This document shows, piece after piece, positions 7,945 to 17,362 of a stretch of DNA of 64,000 nt. Position numbers and translations under genes: made by a program. This DNA is from Pedococcus sp. 5OH_020 (GTDB lineage Bacteria; Actinomycetota; Actinomycetes; Actinomycetales; Dermatophilaceae): NCBI RefSeq assembly GCF_027812955.1, contig NZ_JAPYZV010000008.1:124001-188000 (forward strand), in the 5' to 3' direction. The notes below the pieces were generated by a model, which was not told the origin of the DNA, searched no databases, and was given only the letters and a program-made list of their open reading frames with translations. Position 1 is the stretch's first letter. Each line of letters starts with the position of its first letter.

Positions 7945-9270
7945 GTGGCACCAAAGGAAACACGCATGCGGCCGGCCTGGAAGGCGCTCGCCGGAACCAT
8001 CGTCCTCCTAATCGCCGGCTGCGGCGGGGGGTCCACCGCTAGCCAGCAGAGCGCATCCACGCATCCGCCAGCGGGGCCGGTCGCCGAGCCCACCGGCCCC
8101 GTCACCATCACCTTCGCGTCCTGGGTCGGCAACGAGCCGGTGATCCAGTCACTCGCCCGGAAGTTCCACTCGCAACATCCCAACATCACGGTGAAGTTCC
8201 AGAACGTGCCGGCGGAGGAGGCGACGCAGAAGCTCACCACGCAGATCGCTGGCGGAAACGCCCCTGACGCTGCGTACGTCGACGCGAGCACCGTGGCCGC
8301 CTTCGCGTCCCGCGGTGCCCTCACCCAGCTCGACGACTACATCGCCCGGGGCAGGGGCATCGACCCGAAGGATTACGTCCCCGCCTTCAAGACCTCGACG
8401 GTCTACAAGGGCAAGATGTACGGACTGCCCTTCGACGGCGAGTCCACGGGCCTGTTCTACCGGACCGACTTGTTTGCGGCAGCGGGCATCACGGCCCCGC
8501 CTAGGACGTGGGAGGAGTTCCAGGCTGACGCGGCGCGGCTGACGCAGCCGGACAAGAAGCAGTACGGCTACATCCTCTTTGCTCCGGAGTCGGCCTACTA
8601 CTGGTACCCCTGGCTCTGGCAGAACGGCGGGCAGCTGCTCAACGAGGACGGCACGGCGGCGGCCTTCAACTCGGACAAGGCGAAGACTGCCGCCTCGTTC
8701 TACGTGGGTCTGGCGAAGTACTCGCCCAAGGACTTCCTCAACTCCAACTCCTACGACGGCCGCGTGGCGTTCGCGACCGGCAAGGTCGCCATGTACATGG
8801 CCGGCGCCTGGTTCGCCGGCGTCCTCGACGGCGAGTTCCCGAAGATCAAGGGCAAGTGGGCCGCAGCGCCCCTGCCAGAAGGTCCCGCCGGCTGCGCCAC
8901 GACCGTCGCAGGCGACAGCCTCGTCATGTTCAGTGGCGGCAAGAACCAGGACGCGGCGTGGAAGTGGCTGGAGTTCCTCTCACAGCCAGAGAACATCGCT
9001 TTATGGACATACAAGAGCAAGGGCAGCACCCTGTTGCCCCCCCGCACGTCGCTGCTGGAGTCTTCCGACCTCACGGCCCAGAAGCCGATCCTCAAGGGCT
9101 TCGCCGACCAGATGAAGTGCGGCGTGAGCAACGTTATTGCCAACCCCAAGTGGCCCAAGGTCGAGGACAAGCTCAACCAAGACCTGGGGAAGGCGTTCTA
9201 CGGCGACGAGTCCGTCTCCGATGCCCTCGACCACGCAGCCCAGCAGGCTGACCAGATCCTCAGACACTGA
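7945..9270 (+). CDS. Sugar ABC transporter substrate-binding lipoprotein
   Basis: A solute-binding protein of family 1 (MalE/UgpB type), about 441 residues. A signal peptide ends in the lipobox 'LIAGC', giving a lipid-anchored Cys near residue 32. The mature part begins with the class features 'ITFASWVGNEPVIQSLARKF' and 'FKTSTVYKGKMYGLPFDGE'. It would capture an oligosaccharide outside the cell and hand it to the two permeases that follow. GTG at 7945 has GGAAGG 8 nt upstream; ATG at 7966 (with AAAGGA) is a close rival and gives a shorter signal peptide. The operon has no ATPase, as is common in actinomycetes, where one ATPase such as MsiK serves several importers. Confidence 0.9.
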   Translation: MAPKETRMRPAWKALAGTIVLLIAGCGGGSTASQQSASTHPPAGPVAEPTGPVTITFASWVGNEPVIQSLARKFHSQHPNITVKFQNVPAEEATQKLTTQIAGGNAPDAAYVDASTVAAFASRGALTQLDDYIARGRGIDPKDYVPAFKTSTVYKGKMYGLPFDGESTGLFYRTDLFAAAGITAPPRTWEEFQADAARLTQPDKKQYGYILFAPESAYYWYPWLWQNGGQLLNEDGTAAAFNSDKAKTAASFYVGLAKYSPKDFLNSNSYDGRVAFATGKVAMYMAGAWFAGVLDGEFPKIKGKWAAAPLPEGPAGCATTVAGDSLVMFSGGKNQDAAWKWLEFLSQPENIALWTYKSKGSTLLPPRTSLLESSDLTAQKPILKGFADQMKCGVSNVIANPKWPKVEDKLNQDLGKAFYGDESVSDALDHAAQQADQILRH

Positions 9271-9316
9271 GCCGGCCGACATGCGCGACGACTATGCAGG
9301 ACAAGGAGGTACGACG

Positions 9317-10273
9317 GTGGCGCAGAGCCGCGCCGAGCCGAGGTCAGCCCACGTACCGCTGAGAGGTGCGGCCGTGCCGCAGGCACTGCGGCGCACGCTT
9401 CGCGCGATGCGCCGGGAGTGGAGCGCCTACCTCTTCCTCGCACCAGGACTCCTGCTGTTCTCGGTCTTCACCCTCTTTGCCCTCGGCTTTGCGCTCTACC
9501 TCACGTTCCACCAGTGGAGCATCATCGAGCCGGACAAAGCCTTCGTGGGGCTGCAGAACTACCGCGACATGGCCACTGACACCGACTTCCGCAACTCGGT
9601 TCTCAACACCGCCTACTTCACCGGCGGCTCGGTGCCGTTCACCATGCTCATCGGCCTCGCCCTGGCCCTCCTGCTCAACCAGCCGCTCCCGGGACGGGGC
9701 CTCCTGCGCACCATGTACTTCCTGCCGGCCGTGACCCCTTTTGTAGTGCTCTCGATCATCTGGAAGTGGCTATACAACGGCGACTTCGGCCTCTTCAACT
9801 ACTACCTGCTCAAGGCCCACGTCATCGACAAGCCGCTGCTGTTCCTGTCCGACAAGCACCTGGCCATGCCTTCAGTCATCCTCATGACGGTCTGGTCCGG
9901 GGTCGGCTTCTCGATGATCGTCTACCTTGCCGGGCTGCAGGGCATTCCAGCCGAGCTGTACGACGCCGCCAAGGTGGACGGTGCCGGTGCGTTGGCCCGG
10001 CTGCGGTACATCACCATCCCACTGCTGGCGCCCACCACGCTGTTCCTACTGGTGATGGGGATCATCGGCTCATTCCAGGTCTTCACCCAGATCTTCGTCA
10101 TGACCAGCGGCGGGCCGGTGGACCGGACCACCACGGTCGTCTACTACATCTACCAAGCGGCCTTCCAGAACTACGAGATGGGCTACGCAAGCACGCTGGC
10201 CTTCGGACTCTTCGCGATGCTGTTCGTCTTCACCGTGATCCAGCTGAGCCTCTACCGACGGGAGGACTCGTGA
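9317..10273 (+). CDS. Sugar ABC transporter permease (MalF type)
   Basis: A permease of about 318 residues with six predicted membrane helices. The EAA loop that docks the ATPase reads 'ELYDAAKVDGAGALARLRY', followed by 'ITIPLLAP'. The start is chosen at GTG 9317 because AGGAGG (9304–9309) lies 7 nt upstream; the earlier ATG at 9281 has no ribosome site. Its TGA overlaps the GTG of the next permease by 4 nt. It would form the channel together with that protein. Confidence 0.92.
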   Translation: MAQSRAEPRSAHVPLRGAAVPQALRRTLRAMRREWSAYLFLAPGLLLFSVFTLFALGFALYLTFHQWSIIEPDKAFVGLQNYRDMATDTDFRNSVLNTAYFTGGSVPFTMLIGLALALLLNQPLPGRGLLRTMYFLPAVTPFVVLSIIWKWLYNGDFGLFNYYLLKAHVIDKPLLFLSDKHLAMPSVILMTVWSGVGFSMIVYLAGLQGIPAELYDAAKVDGAGALARLRYITIPLLAPTTLFLLVMGIIGSFQVFTQIFVMTSGGPVDRTTTVVYYIYQAAFQNYEMGYASTLAFGLFAMLFVFTVIQLSLYRREDS

Positions 10274-11250
10274 TTCCCGATCTGCGCCCCGGCGGCTCGC
10301 CTCCCAACGGGCTGGGCGGCGAGCCCCGGAGTCGGCCAGCGCCACGGCGGCCGCGTAGGCCGCAGCGTCGCCACCTCGGGATGGCGGCCGCCTACCTCGT
10401 GCTGGTACCCGGTGCCGTGCTCTTCGTCGCCCCATTCGCCTGGATGGTCAGCGCCTCGTTGCAGCACCTAGGCGACATGTTCTCGTGGCCGCCGCAGTGG
10501 CTGCCCCGCCACGCCACCCTCGACGGCTACCGGACGTTCCTCGGGATCGGCCCGGATGCGAGCCGGGGCGCGCAGGACGCCGGGCGGTGGTTCCTTAACA
10601 GCGTCTTCGTCGCCACCTCCGTCACCGTCCTCCAGTTGTTCTTCAACTCGCTGGCCGCTTACGTTTTCGCCAAGCGGCGATTTCCGGGCCGAGACGGGAT
10701 CTTCCTGCTCTTCCTTGGCACCATGATGGTTCCCGGCCAAGTGACGCTGATCCCGAATTACCTCGTGCTCAAGCACATCCCGCTGTTCGGGGGCAACAAC
10801 CTGCTTGGGGTCGGCGGCCACGGCTGGCTCGACTCCTACTACGGCCTCATCCTTCCCGGCGCCGTGAGCGCGTTCGGCATCTTCCTCATGAGGCAGTACA
10901 TGAGGTCCATCCCCGACGAGCTCCTCGACGCCGCGCGCATCGACGGGGCGTCGGAACTGCGGATCTTCCTGCAGGTGGTGCTGCCCCTATGTACCCCTGC
11001 TCTGGCCGCCATGGGGATCTTCACGTTCATCTACGCCTGGGAGGACTTCTTCTGGCCACTGATCATCGTCTCCAGCCCTGAGCACTACACCGCGCCGCTT
11101 GGGCTGGCCCTCTTCGTCGTCAAGAACCGCACGGCCTGGGACGTCCTCATGGCCGGCTCGGTCATCGCCACTCTTCCGATGGTGGCGGTCTTCCTGCTTT
11201 TCCAACGTAGGTTCATCCAAGGCATCGCGCTCACGGGCCTCAAGGGCTGA
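10270..11250 (+). CDS. Sugar ABC transporter permease (MalG type)
   Basis: About 326 residues, six membrane helices, with the EAA loop 'ELLDAARIDGASELRIF' followed by 'VVLPLCTP'. The basic, Pro-rich N-terminal tail (about 40 residues) is longer than usual. GTG at 10270 overlaps the previous stop (GTGA) and has GGAGG just upstream, so the two permeases are made as a coupled pair. Together with the lipoprotein at 7945–9270 it forms an importer that must borrow an ATPase from elsewhere. Confidence 0.92.
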   Translation: MIPDLRPGGSPPNGLGGEPRSRPAPRRPRRPQRRHLGMAAAYLVLVPGAVLFVAPFAWMVSASLQHLGDMFSWPPQWLPRHATLDGYRTFLGIGPDASRGAQDAGRWFLNSVFVATSVTVLQLFFNSLAAYVFAKRRFPGRDGIFLLFLGTMMVPGQVTLIPNYLVLKHIPLFGGNNLLGVGGHGWLDSYYGLILPGAVSAFGIFLMRQYMRSIPDELLDAARIDGASELRIFLQVVLPLCTPALAAMGIFTFIYAWEDFFWPLIIVSSPEHYTAPLGLALFVVKNRTAWDVLMAGSVIATLPMVAVFLLFQRRFIQGIALTGLKG

Positions 11251-11593
11251 CTGGAAGCCGCAGCAGGTAGCGCGAGGGCTCGAGACGGCTCCCGGTCGTG
11301 TTGACGTCGTGCACTCTCTTGGATGGGCCCAGCGCCGTACGCATGCGCTGGCAGAGGGCACTCAGTGTCCGCATATCGCTGCTGAGCGAGAATGGTCCGC
11401 CACGGGGCCTTGTGAGACGCCAGAGCGGACGTGACCAGCTGACCTGGGCCGTCGCCTTTAGAGGCTCGGCTTGCGGCGGGCTGCAGCTGCTGGCGGCCGG
11501 GCCAGGGGCAGTCATTGCCGCCGGGTCAGCGGCGTTTGCCATCCGCGGTGCGCAACTGTCGCCCTATCGACGGCAAGCCTCTGACGCGGTTGA
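11251..11593. other. Intergenic stretch after the sugar transporter, nothing recognised
   Basis: About 340 bp. Both strands have short open frames, but none shows a recognisable domain, ribosome site or promoter. It could hold the degraded end of another gene. Confidence 0.4.
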
Positions 11594-12895
11594 GTGGGTC
11601 TCGTGTCGTATGCCTCTCGCGTCTCGACGGCACGCGGGGTCGTGCGGACCTACCTACTGCTGGTGCTCGGCAACACCCTGGCCCAGGCCCTGATCTGGGG
11701 TATCAACACGATCTTTCTGCTCGACGCCGGCCTGTCGAACCTGCAGGCCTTCGCGGCGAACGCGTTCTTCACCGCGGGCATGGTGATCTTCGAGGTGCCC
11801 ACCGGGGTCGTCGCCGACACGATCGGTCGCCGCGCGTCCTACCTGCTCGGGACGGTCACCCTCAGCTCGATGACGCTCGCGCACGTCGGGCTCTGGCACT
11901 GGCACTCACCATTCTGGCTGTGGGCGCTGGCGTCGATCGGGCTCGGACTGGGCTTCACGTTCTTCTCGGGCGCGGTGGAGGCGTGGCTCATTGACGCCCT
12001 GGAAGCGGCCAACTTCACCGGCACGGTCGAGTCCGTCTTCGGCCGCGGCCAAGTGGTGGGAGGGTCTGCGATGCTGGTCGGCTCGCTCGGCGGGGGCCTG
12101 ATCGCCCAGCAGACCTCGCTCGGAGTGCCATTCGTGCTGCGGGCCGCGATCCTGGCGTTGATGTTCCTCTTCGCGTTCGTCGTGATGCACGACATCGGCT
12201 TCACCCCCGATCCGCACGGACGTCCGCTCGCCGAGATGCGACGGATCGCCGTGACGTCGGTGGACCTGGGGTGGCGGGTGCCCGCGGTCAAGTGGCTGAT
12301 GGTCGAGTCGCTGTTCACCGGCGGCGTGGCCATCTACGCGTTCTACGCGCTGCAGCCGTATCTGTTGGAGCTCTACGGTGACCCCGGGGCGTACCAGGTC
12401 GCGGGCCTGGCCGCGGCGATCGTCGCCGGCGCCCAGATCCTGGGCGGTCTGGTCGCTCCCCGGCTGCGCCGCGTGGTCCACCGCCGGACGACCGCCCTGC
12501 TCGCCATCTCGGCTCTGGGCACGGTGGCGTTGGCGCTAATCGGGATCCTGCACAGCTTCTGGGCCGTCATCACGCTGGTGAGCCTGTGGGGTCTGCTCTA
12601 CGCCGCCGCGATGCCCATCCGCCAGACCTACATCAACGGCCTGATCCCCTCCAAGCAACGCGCCACCATCCTGTCCTTCGACTCCCTGATGGGCTCCAGC
12701 GGTGGCGTGTGGGGTCAGCCGGTCCTCGGAAAGTCAGCCGACCTCTGGGGGTACGGACCGTCGTACGTGTGCGGAGCCGCGATCTCTGGGTTCGCGCTGC
12801 CCGCCCTGCTGCTCTCACGTCGACAGGACGCACCTGCCGACCGCGTCACGGCAAGCCCCACCACCCTCGGCTTGGACCCGACCGAGCCAAGCTGA
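11594..12895 (+). CDS. Major facilitator superfamily transporter
   Basis: About 433 residues with twelve predicted helices. The loop after helix 2 carries the MFS motif A variant 'PTGVVADTIGRRASYLLG'. The second half has a basic loop ('RLRRVVHRR'). The domain pattern resembles drug or metabolite exporters of the YfmO/EmrD-like type, but the substrate cannot be read. The start is uncertain: GTG at 11594 or 11603, neither with a strong ribosome site. A 12-bp palindrome 49 bp after the stop may be part of the terminator. Confidence 0.85.
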   Translation: MGLVSYASRVSTARGVVRTYLLLVLGNTLAQALIWGINTIFLLDAGLSNLQAFAANAFFTAGMVIFEVPTGVVADTIGRRASYLLGTVTLSSMTLAHVGLWHWHSPFWLWALASIGLGLGFTFFSGAVEAWLIDALEAANFTGTVESVFGRGQVVGGSAMLVGSLGGGLIAQQTSLGVPFVLRAAILALMFLFAFVVMHDIGFTPDPHGRPLAEMRRIAVTSVDLGWRVPAVKWLMVESLFTGGVAIYAFYALQPYLLELYGDPGAYQVAGLAAAIVAGAQILGGLVAPRLRRVVHRRTTALLAISALGTVALALIGILHSFWAVITLVSLWGLLYAAAMPIRQTYINGLIPSKQRATILSFDSLMGSSGGVWGQPVLGKSADLWGYGPSYVCGAAISGFALPALLLSRRQDAPADRVTASPTTLGLDPTEPS

Positions 12896-12943
12896 GTACC
12901 TACCAGACACGGGCGTCACCGGTCGAGGAACAGGAAGGCAGAG

Positions 12944-12955
12944 AAGCCGCGGCTT
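12944..12955. terminator. Possible short hairpin after the MFS gene
   Basis: AAGCCGCGGCTT is a perfect 12-bp palindrome in the 238-bp gap after the transporter gene. No U-run follows, and the loop would have to come from the stem itself, so terminator function is doubtful. Confidence 0.25.
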
Positions 12956-13133
12956 GCGCGGCAGCGCCCCTTCAGCAAACCTCAGACTGGGTCGTCAAGA
13001 AGCGGTTCTTCCATGGTGCGGCCAGTGAACCTGCGGGGGCAGGCGAGGGGCGCCGCAGGCGGGATGCAACGTGGGCTGAAGTGCAGCAGGGCTGCGAGCC
13101 TACGTGCTGGGCGGCTGCGCCAGGTGCGGCTGG

Positions 13134-14000
13134 CTAAGGGGTCTGCTGCGACGGAGTCGACGCCTCAGGTGCGGACGGTGCGGTCGGCTCAGTTGTCGGA
13201 CCGTGATCGGTGGGGGCGTTGGTGGACGGCCCTGACTCGGACGGCGTGCCGGTCGGCTGTGACTCACTGATGGGCGGAGCCGTGGCGATTTGGGTGGCAG
13301 ATGCGGCCCTCGTCGAGGTCTCGCTTGCGCCAGGTGTGCCAATCCGCTGCGGGGTGGAGGGGTCTTTGGGCGTCTTCTGCGACGTGGGCCCCGAGCCATC
13401 GAACGCCGTTGACAGCGTGGTCCCCTTCGCGGAGCTGTTGGACACCGGGTGTCCCAGCAGCGCCTCGGCGCCCGTGATGGCGCCCAAGGCGAGTCCCGCG
13501 GCGGCGACGACTGCGACGCCGCCTGCGGCCCAGCGCGGGACGGAGGGGGTCCGACGGGGCCGGTGGGCGGCGGCGTTGGCGTTGGCGTCATCTCCGTTGT
13601 CGGCCACGGCGGTGGTTCCTGGTCCGTGCACGACGTGGACGCGGCCGACGGCGTCACGGGTCATGACGATGGGGCGCACCTCGCGGATTCGCGTGCTGGC
13701 ATGGCGCAGAGAGTGCGCATACACCGCGGAGGCGATGGTGGCCACCAGGGAACCGAAGACGGCGCCGATGATCGTTCCGGCGACGCCGAGGAACGACGCG
13801 GCGAGAGCCGAGGTCGCAGCGGCCAAGGCGCTGCCGACGACCTGTGCTGGGCTCAGGCCGAGGGCGTTGCTGGCGGGTTCGCGGGTGTTGGTACTTGAGG
13901 TCTGGGAGGAGCTGGTCGTAACGGGGGGAGCCATGGCGAGGTTCGGGACTTCCGTCGGGTGCGTCAGGAGACGTCCGCCGCCATTGCCGGACCAGTTCAT
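13134..14000 (-). CDS. Two-span membrane protein with Ser/Thr/Pro-rich outside tail, function unknown
   Basis: A 288-residue protein. The first hydrophobic zone, rich in Ala, Gly and Ser, is at about 55–95 ('ALAAATSALAASFLGVAGTIIGAVFG'-like, glycine-zipper in character). A basic middle region follows ('RHASTRIREVRPIV'), then a second helix at about 155–178 ('WAAGGVAVVAAAGLALGAI'), and a low-complexity tail of Ser, Thr, Pro and Gln to the end. No known domain is recognised. Codon use looks normal for the genome. The start is uncertain (ATG 14000 or ATG 13934); neither has a good ribosome site. It lies next to a recombinase relic and may have arrived with it. Confidence 0.6.
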   Translation of the reverse strand: MNWSGNGGGRLLTHPTEVPNLAMAPPVTTSSSQTSSTNTREPASNALGLSPAQVVGSALAAATSALAASFLGVAGTIIGAVFGSLVATIASAVYAHSLRHASTRIREVRPIVMTRDAVGRVHVVHGPGTTAVADNGDDANANAAAHRPRRTPSVPRWAAGGVAVVAAAGLALGAITGAEALLGHPVSNSSAKGTTLSTAFDGSGPTSQKTPKDPSTPQRIGTPGASETSTRAASATQIATAPPISESQPTGTPSESGPSTNAPTDHGPTTEPTAPSAPEASTPSQQTP

Positions 14001-14269
14001 AGTCTAAGGCTCGAGTCCCGATGCCCCGACGCGGCGGCGGTTCAAGGACAAGGTCGGCCCTGGCCCGTACACGGGCGCGCGCGCCTCGACGCGGGTCGGC
14101 GGTTGGCACGTAGAGGAACTCCGCCTGTGACATGCAACGGGTCGGGGCGTGTAATGGTCTATCATCTATATGGGTCATTACAACGACCTAAGTGGTCTTA
14201 TCGGCGCACGGCAGCGTCATCTTCGCCGACTGCGTAGCCGTCCAGCATCGAGGCCACCGGGAAGGGGCT

Positions 14270-14692
14270 TCAGAGGGACTGCGGCCTGCCGTGCTGCTGG
14301 GCGCGTTCGTAGGACTGCGGCTGGCTGAGGTGGCGGCACTACGCGTCTCGGACATCGACTTCATGCGTGGCGTCGTAAGCCCAACCACCCAGTACCCGAC
14401 GCGGCCGCTCAAGTCCGGGACGTCACCAACACCCATCCCAATCCCGTCCAACTTGGCCCTGATGCTGTCGGTCCGGTTCCACGACCTGCGGCACTACTTC
14501 GCCTCCCTGCTCATCGCGGCAGGGCTCGACGTCAAGGTCGTCCAGGCGCGACTGAGGCACGCGAGCGCCATGACGACCCTCAACACCTACGGGCACATGT
14601 GGCCAGACAAAGACGAGTCCTCACGGGCTGCCGTCGCCGTAGCTCTGGCAGCCCGTGAGGACAATCCAAGGACAAAGGGGGTGGTTGACTGA
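14270..14692 (+). pseudogene. Tyrosine recombinase (phage-type integrase) C-terminal remnant with internal deletion
   Basis: The frame, open from about 14192, becomes integrase-like at about 14270. It retains the catalytic Arg in 'FVGLRLAEVAALRVSDIDF', the 'HDLRHYFASLL' motif, the His in 'RLRHASA' and the nucleophile Tyr in 'TLNTYGHMW'. Between 'SNLALMLS' and 'VRFHDLRHY' some 40 residues that the family carries are missing, in frame, and the whole N-terminal DNA-binding part is absent. It is therefore a dead fragment of an actinobacterial phage or integrative element. No attachment-site repeat or tRNA gene was found beside it. Confidence 0.8.
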
Positions 14693-14709
14693 CGTTGTTG
14701 CAGGTCAGC

Positions 14710-14721
14710 GCCTCGCGAGGC
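14710..14721. terminator. Palindrome directly after glnA
   Basis: GCCTCGCGAGGC abuts the glnA stop codon (14722–14724). As RNA it would form a short GC stem. No U-run is present, so it is only a candidate terminator. Confidence 0.35.
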
Positions 14722-16146
14722 TCAGATGTCGTAGTACATCTCGAACTCGTGCGGGTGCGGCCGGAAGCGGATCGGGTCCACCTCGTTCTTGCGCTTCCAC
14801 TCGATCCAGGTGTCGATCAGGTCCTGCGTGAACACGTCGCCCTCGAGCAGGAACTCGTGGTCGGCCTCCAGGGCGTCGAGAACCTCCGGCAGCGAGGCGG
14901 GCACCTGAGCGATGGCGTCGTGCTCCTCCGGAGGAAGCTCGTAGAGGTCCTTGTCCACCGGCTCCGGGGGTTCGATCCGGTTCTTGATGCCGTCCAAGCC
15001 GGCCATCAGCATGGCTGAGAAGGCGAGGTACGGGTTCGCCGACGGGTCCGGGACGCGGAACTCGATGCGCTTGGCCTTCGGCGAGTCGCCGGTGATCGGG
15101 ATGCGCACACACGCGGAGCGGTTACGCGCGGAGTACACCAGGTTGACGGGCGCCTCGTAACCCGGAACCAGGCGGTGGTAGGAGTTGACGGTTGGGTTGG
15201 TGAAGGCGAGTACTGCGGGCGCGTGCCGGAGCAGACCCCCGATGTACCACCGGGCGATGTCGGACAGCCCGCCGTAGCCGCGCTCGTCGTAGAACAGCGG
15301 CTCGCCGTCCTTCCATAGCGACTGGTGCGAGTGCATCCCCGAGCCGTTGTCCCCGAAGAGCGGCTTGGGCATGAACGTGACGGTCTTGCCACCGTTCCAT
15401 GCGACGTTCTTGACGATGTACTTGAACTTCAGGACGTCGTCCGCGGCCTGCTTCAGCGAGTTGAAGCGGTAGTTGATCTCCTGCTGGCCGGCCGTCCCCA
15501 CCTCGTGGTGGGCGCGCTCGACGGTCAGACCCGCGTCCTCCAAGGCCAGGGTCATCTCGTCACGCATGTCGGCGAAGTGGTCGACCGGCGGGACGGGGAA
15601 GTACCCGCCCTTGTAGCGGGTCTTGTAGCCGCGGTTACCGCCGTCCTCGTCTCGGCCGGTGTTCCAGGCGGCCTCCACCGAGTCGATGAAGTAGTAGCCC
15701 GCATTCTGCTTCGTCTCGAACCGCACGTCGTCGAAGACGTAGAACTCGGCCTCGGCACCAAAGAACGCCGTGTCCGCGATACCGGTCGACTTCAGGTACG
15801 CCTCGGCCTTGGCCGCGATGTTTCGGGGGTCGCGCGAGTACTCCTCGCCCGTGAACGGGTCGACGATCGAGAAGTTGAGGATCAGCGTCTTCTCTTTGCG
15901 GAACGGGTCCAGGTAGGCGCTCGTGGGGTCCGGGATCAGCTTCATGTCCGACTCGTGGATCGCCTGGAAGCCACGGATCGAGGACCCGTCGAACATCTGG
16001 CCGTCCTTGAAGAAGTCGGCGTCCACGCTCTTGGCCGGCACGTTGAAGTGCTGCATGACGCCTGGCAGGTCGCAGAACCGCACGTCGATGAACTGCACGT
16101 TCTCGTTTTCGATGAACTTCAGGACCTCTTCAGCGTTGCTGAACAA
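14722..16146 (-). CDS. glnA: Glutamine synthetase type I
   Basis: Makes glutamine from glutamate, ammonia and ATP in the cytosol as a dodecamer. At 474 residues it has the standard length of GlnA1. Visible landmarks are '[10 protein letters not shown]' and '[10 protein letters not shown]' (metal site), '[12 protein letters not shown]' (ATP/glutamate site), '[17 protein letters not shown]', and '[11 protein letters not shown]' with the adenylylation Tyr near residue 402, so GlnE-type control is expected. The start is TTG at 16146 with AGGAGG about 5 nt upstream. A four-box GlnR-like site lies about 100–140 bp upstream. The divergent RDD gene is its usual neighbour in actinomycetes. Confidence 0.97.
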   Translation of the reverse strand: MFSNAEEVLKFIENENVQFIDVRFCDLPGVMQHFNVPAKSVDADFFKDGQMFDGSSIRGFQAIHESDMKLIPDPTSAYLDPFRKEKTLILNFSIVDPFTGEEYSRDPRNIAAKAEAYLKSTGIADTAFFGAEAEFYVFDDVRFETKQNAGYYFIDSVEAAWNTGRDEDGGNRGYKTRYKGGYFPVPPVDHFADMRDEMTLALEDAGLTVERAHHEVGTAGQQEINYRFNSLKQAADDVLKFKYIVKNVAWNGGKTVTFMPKPLFGDNGSGMHSHQSLWKDGEPLFYDERGYGGLSDIARWYIGGLLRHAPAVLAFTNPTVNSYHRLVPGYEAPVNLVYSARNRSACVRIPITGDSPKAKRIEFRVPDPSANPYLAFSAMLMAGLDGIKNRIEPPEPVDKDLYELPPEEHDAIAQVPASLPEVLDALEADHEFLLEGDVFTQDLIDTWIEWKRKNEVDPIRFRPHPHEFEMYYDI

Positions 16147-16245
16147 ACTGGGCCTCCTGGTAGTGGGCGAGGGCGCGGCGCCCCGTTGTGAGAACTGACA
16201 GGTCTGCCTGCGTTCTGGTGTCGCCCTCGACCCTAACGGCTGGGC

Positions 16246-16283
16246 ATTTCTCGCCCATGACCCGGATGTTTCACTGGTGTTAC
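16246..16283 (-). promoter_or_regulatory. GlnR-type binding site upstream of glnA
   Basis: Read on the minus strand: GTAAC, 6 nt, GAAAC, 6 nt, GTCAT, 6 nt, GAAAT. This copies the known actinobacterial GlnR pattern of alternating GTnAC and GAAAC boxes on a 6-nt spacing, with the first pair perfect and the second pair each off by one base. It sits in the glnA promoter region and overlaps the upstream flank of the divergent RDD gene. Confidence 0.75.
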
Positions 16284-16290
16284 GCAGCCC

Positions 16291-16296
16291 TAGGCT
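16291..16296 (+). promoter_or_regulatory. -10 box (TAGGCT) of the RDD gene
   Basis: TAGGCT ends 6 nt before the GTG at 16303; the transcript would be leaderless. Confidence 0.55.
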
Positions 16297-16302
16297 GTCG
16301 GC

Positions 16303-16776
16303 GTGGTCGACCGCAAGGACATCGGGTCGTGGCTCGAAGGGCCAGGATCGCGCTCCGGCGCCTCGTCGGCGTACCCAGGAGAACGGTTGGGTATGCCGCG
16401 CGGCGGAGCGGGCTCGGTCGGCCGGTTCGGTCGCCGGCTGGTCGCTGCGTTCGTCGACTGGGCGCTCTGCACGTTCATCGCCTCGGCCCTCTTCGCCGTT
16501 CCACTGCCCTTCAGCGGTCAGGCCGGAGGCCGCAGCTACGTCGTCCTGCTCGTCTTCGCGGCGGAGAACCTCCTCCTGGTCGGGACCCTCGGCTACACCG
16601 TGGGACAGCGGCTGCTCGGCCTGCGGGTCCGTTCCCTCGCGGCCGGTGCGGCGCGTCCGTTCCAGGTTCTGGTCCGCACCGTCCTCCTATGCCTTTTCCT
16701 TCCCGCGATGTTCTGGGACGGTGACGGACGCGGCCTGCACGACAAGGCAGCCGGCACTCTCATCGTCCGGACCTGA
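16303..16776 (+). CDS. RDD-family membrane protein
   Basis: 157 residues. The RDD domain occupies about 38–155: '[17 protein letters not shown]' holds the Arg and Asp that name the family, followed by three membrane helices and a C-terminal '[16 protein letters not shown]'. Function is unproven for most members; some are linked to ion exchange. Its place opposite glnA is conserved (Rv2219A beside glnA1 in M. tuberculosis). The last 17 nt overlap the 3' end of the convergent PadR gene. Confidence 0.88.
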   Translation: MVDRKDIGSWLEGPGSRSGASSAYPGERLGMPRGGAGSVGRFGRRLVAAFVDWALCTFIASALFAVPLPFSGQAGGRSYVVLLVFAAENLLLVGTLGYTVGQRLLGLRVRSLAAGAARPFQVLVRTVLLCLFLPAMFWDGDGRGLHDKAAGTLIVRT

Positions 16777-17362
16777 GCACCACCTCGCGGATCCGCGCCG
16801 ACGCGTCCGTGACGATGTCGATGATCTCGCGGGTCTGTTCACCGGTCAGCCCGTGCCGCTTCCAGGCGTTACGGGCCTCCTGACGCAGCTGGTGGACGGC
16901 CTCCTCCACCTCACCGGCGGCCTTGGGCCGCGTCGAGTCCCACGGCTCATGGCCACCCACTGGTGTGGCAGTACGCCGGGCCTCCTGAGCGGCAGCACGG
17001 AGCTCGGCCCTGAGGTCCTTGGTCTGTCCGCGCACCCGCGACCGGACCTGCTCCGCGAGGTCGCGCACGGACAGGTCGAGGTCGGCTTCCAGGTCTGAGA
17101 GGTCGTCCTGCCGCGAGCGGACCTCCTCCCGGCCTGCTTCGGTGATGCGGTACACCGCCTTACGGCCCTCGTCGGTGCGCTCGACCAGCCCCTCCTCCTC
17201 CAGCTTGGCCAGGCGCGGGTACACGGTGCCAGCACTGGGGGAGTAGAGACCGTTGAAGCGCTGCTCCAGATCCTGGATGACCTCGTACCCGTGTCGGGGC
17301 CCTTCGTTCAGCAACGCCAGCACGTACAGCCGGAGCTGGCCGTGCGCGAACACCGGGCTCAT
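16760..17362 (-). CDS. PadR-family transcriptional regulator
   Basis: 200 residues. An N-terminal winged helix (about 8–85) has the PadR signature 'LRLYVLALLNEGPRHGYEVI', then 'SAGTVYPRLAKLEEEGLV' (recognition helix and wing). A long charged helical C terminus (about 90–195) would dimerise. It overlaps the upstream DUF4097 gene by 4 nt, so both are one operon. PadR proteins usually repress their own operon, and a double palindromic site lies just upstream of the first gene, which makes autoregulation likely. The ligand is unknown. Confidence 0.92.
   Translation of the reverse strand: MSPVFAHGQLRLYVLALLNEGPRHGYEVIQDLEQRFNGLYSPSAGTVYPRLAKLEEEGLVERTDEGRKAVYRITEAGREEVRSRQDDLSDLEADLDLSVRDLAEQVRSRVRGQTKDLRAELRAAAQEARRTATPVGGHEPWDSTRPKAAGEVEEAVHQLRQEARNAWKRHGLTGEQTREIIDIVTDASARIREVVLRSGR

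Noticed and set aside
14151-14181. GTAATG…CATTAC inverted repeat near the integrase relic as an attachment site or stem-loop
   Set aside because: Only 6-bp arms around a 19-nt loop, with no matching copy elsewhere in the window.
13000-14200. tRNA gene as the integration target of the lost element
   Set aside because: No cloverleaf or T-loop sequence could be found on either strand here.
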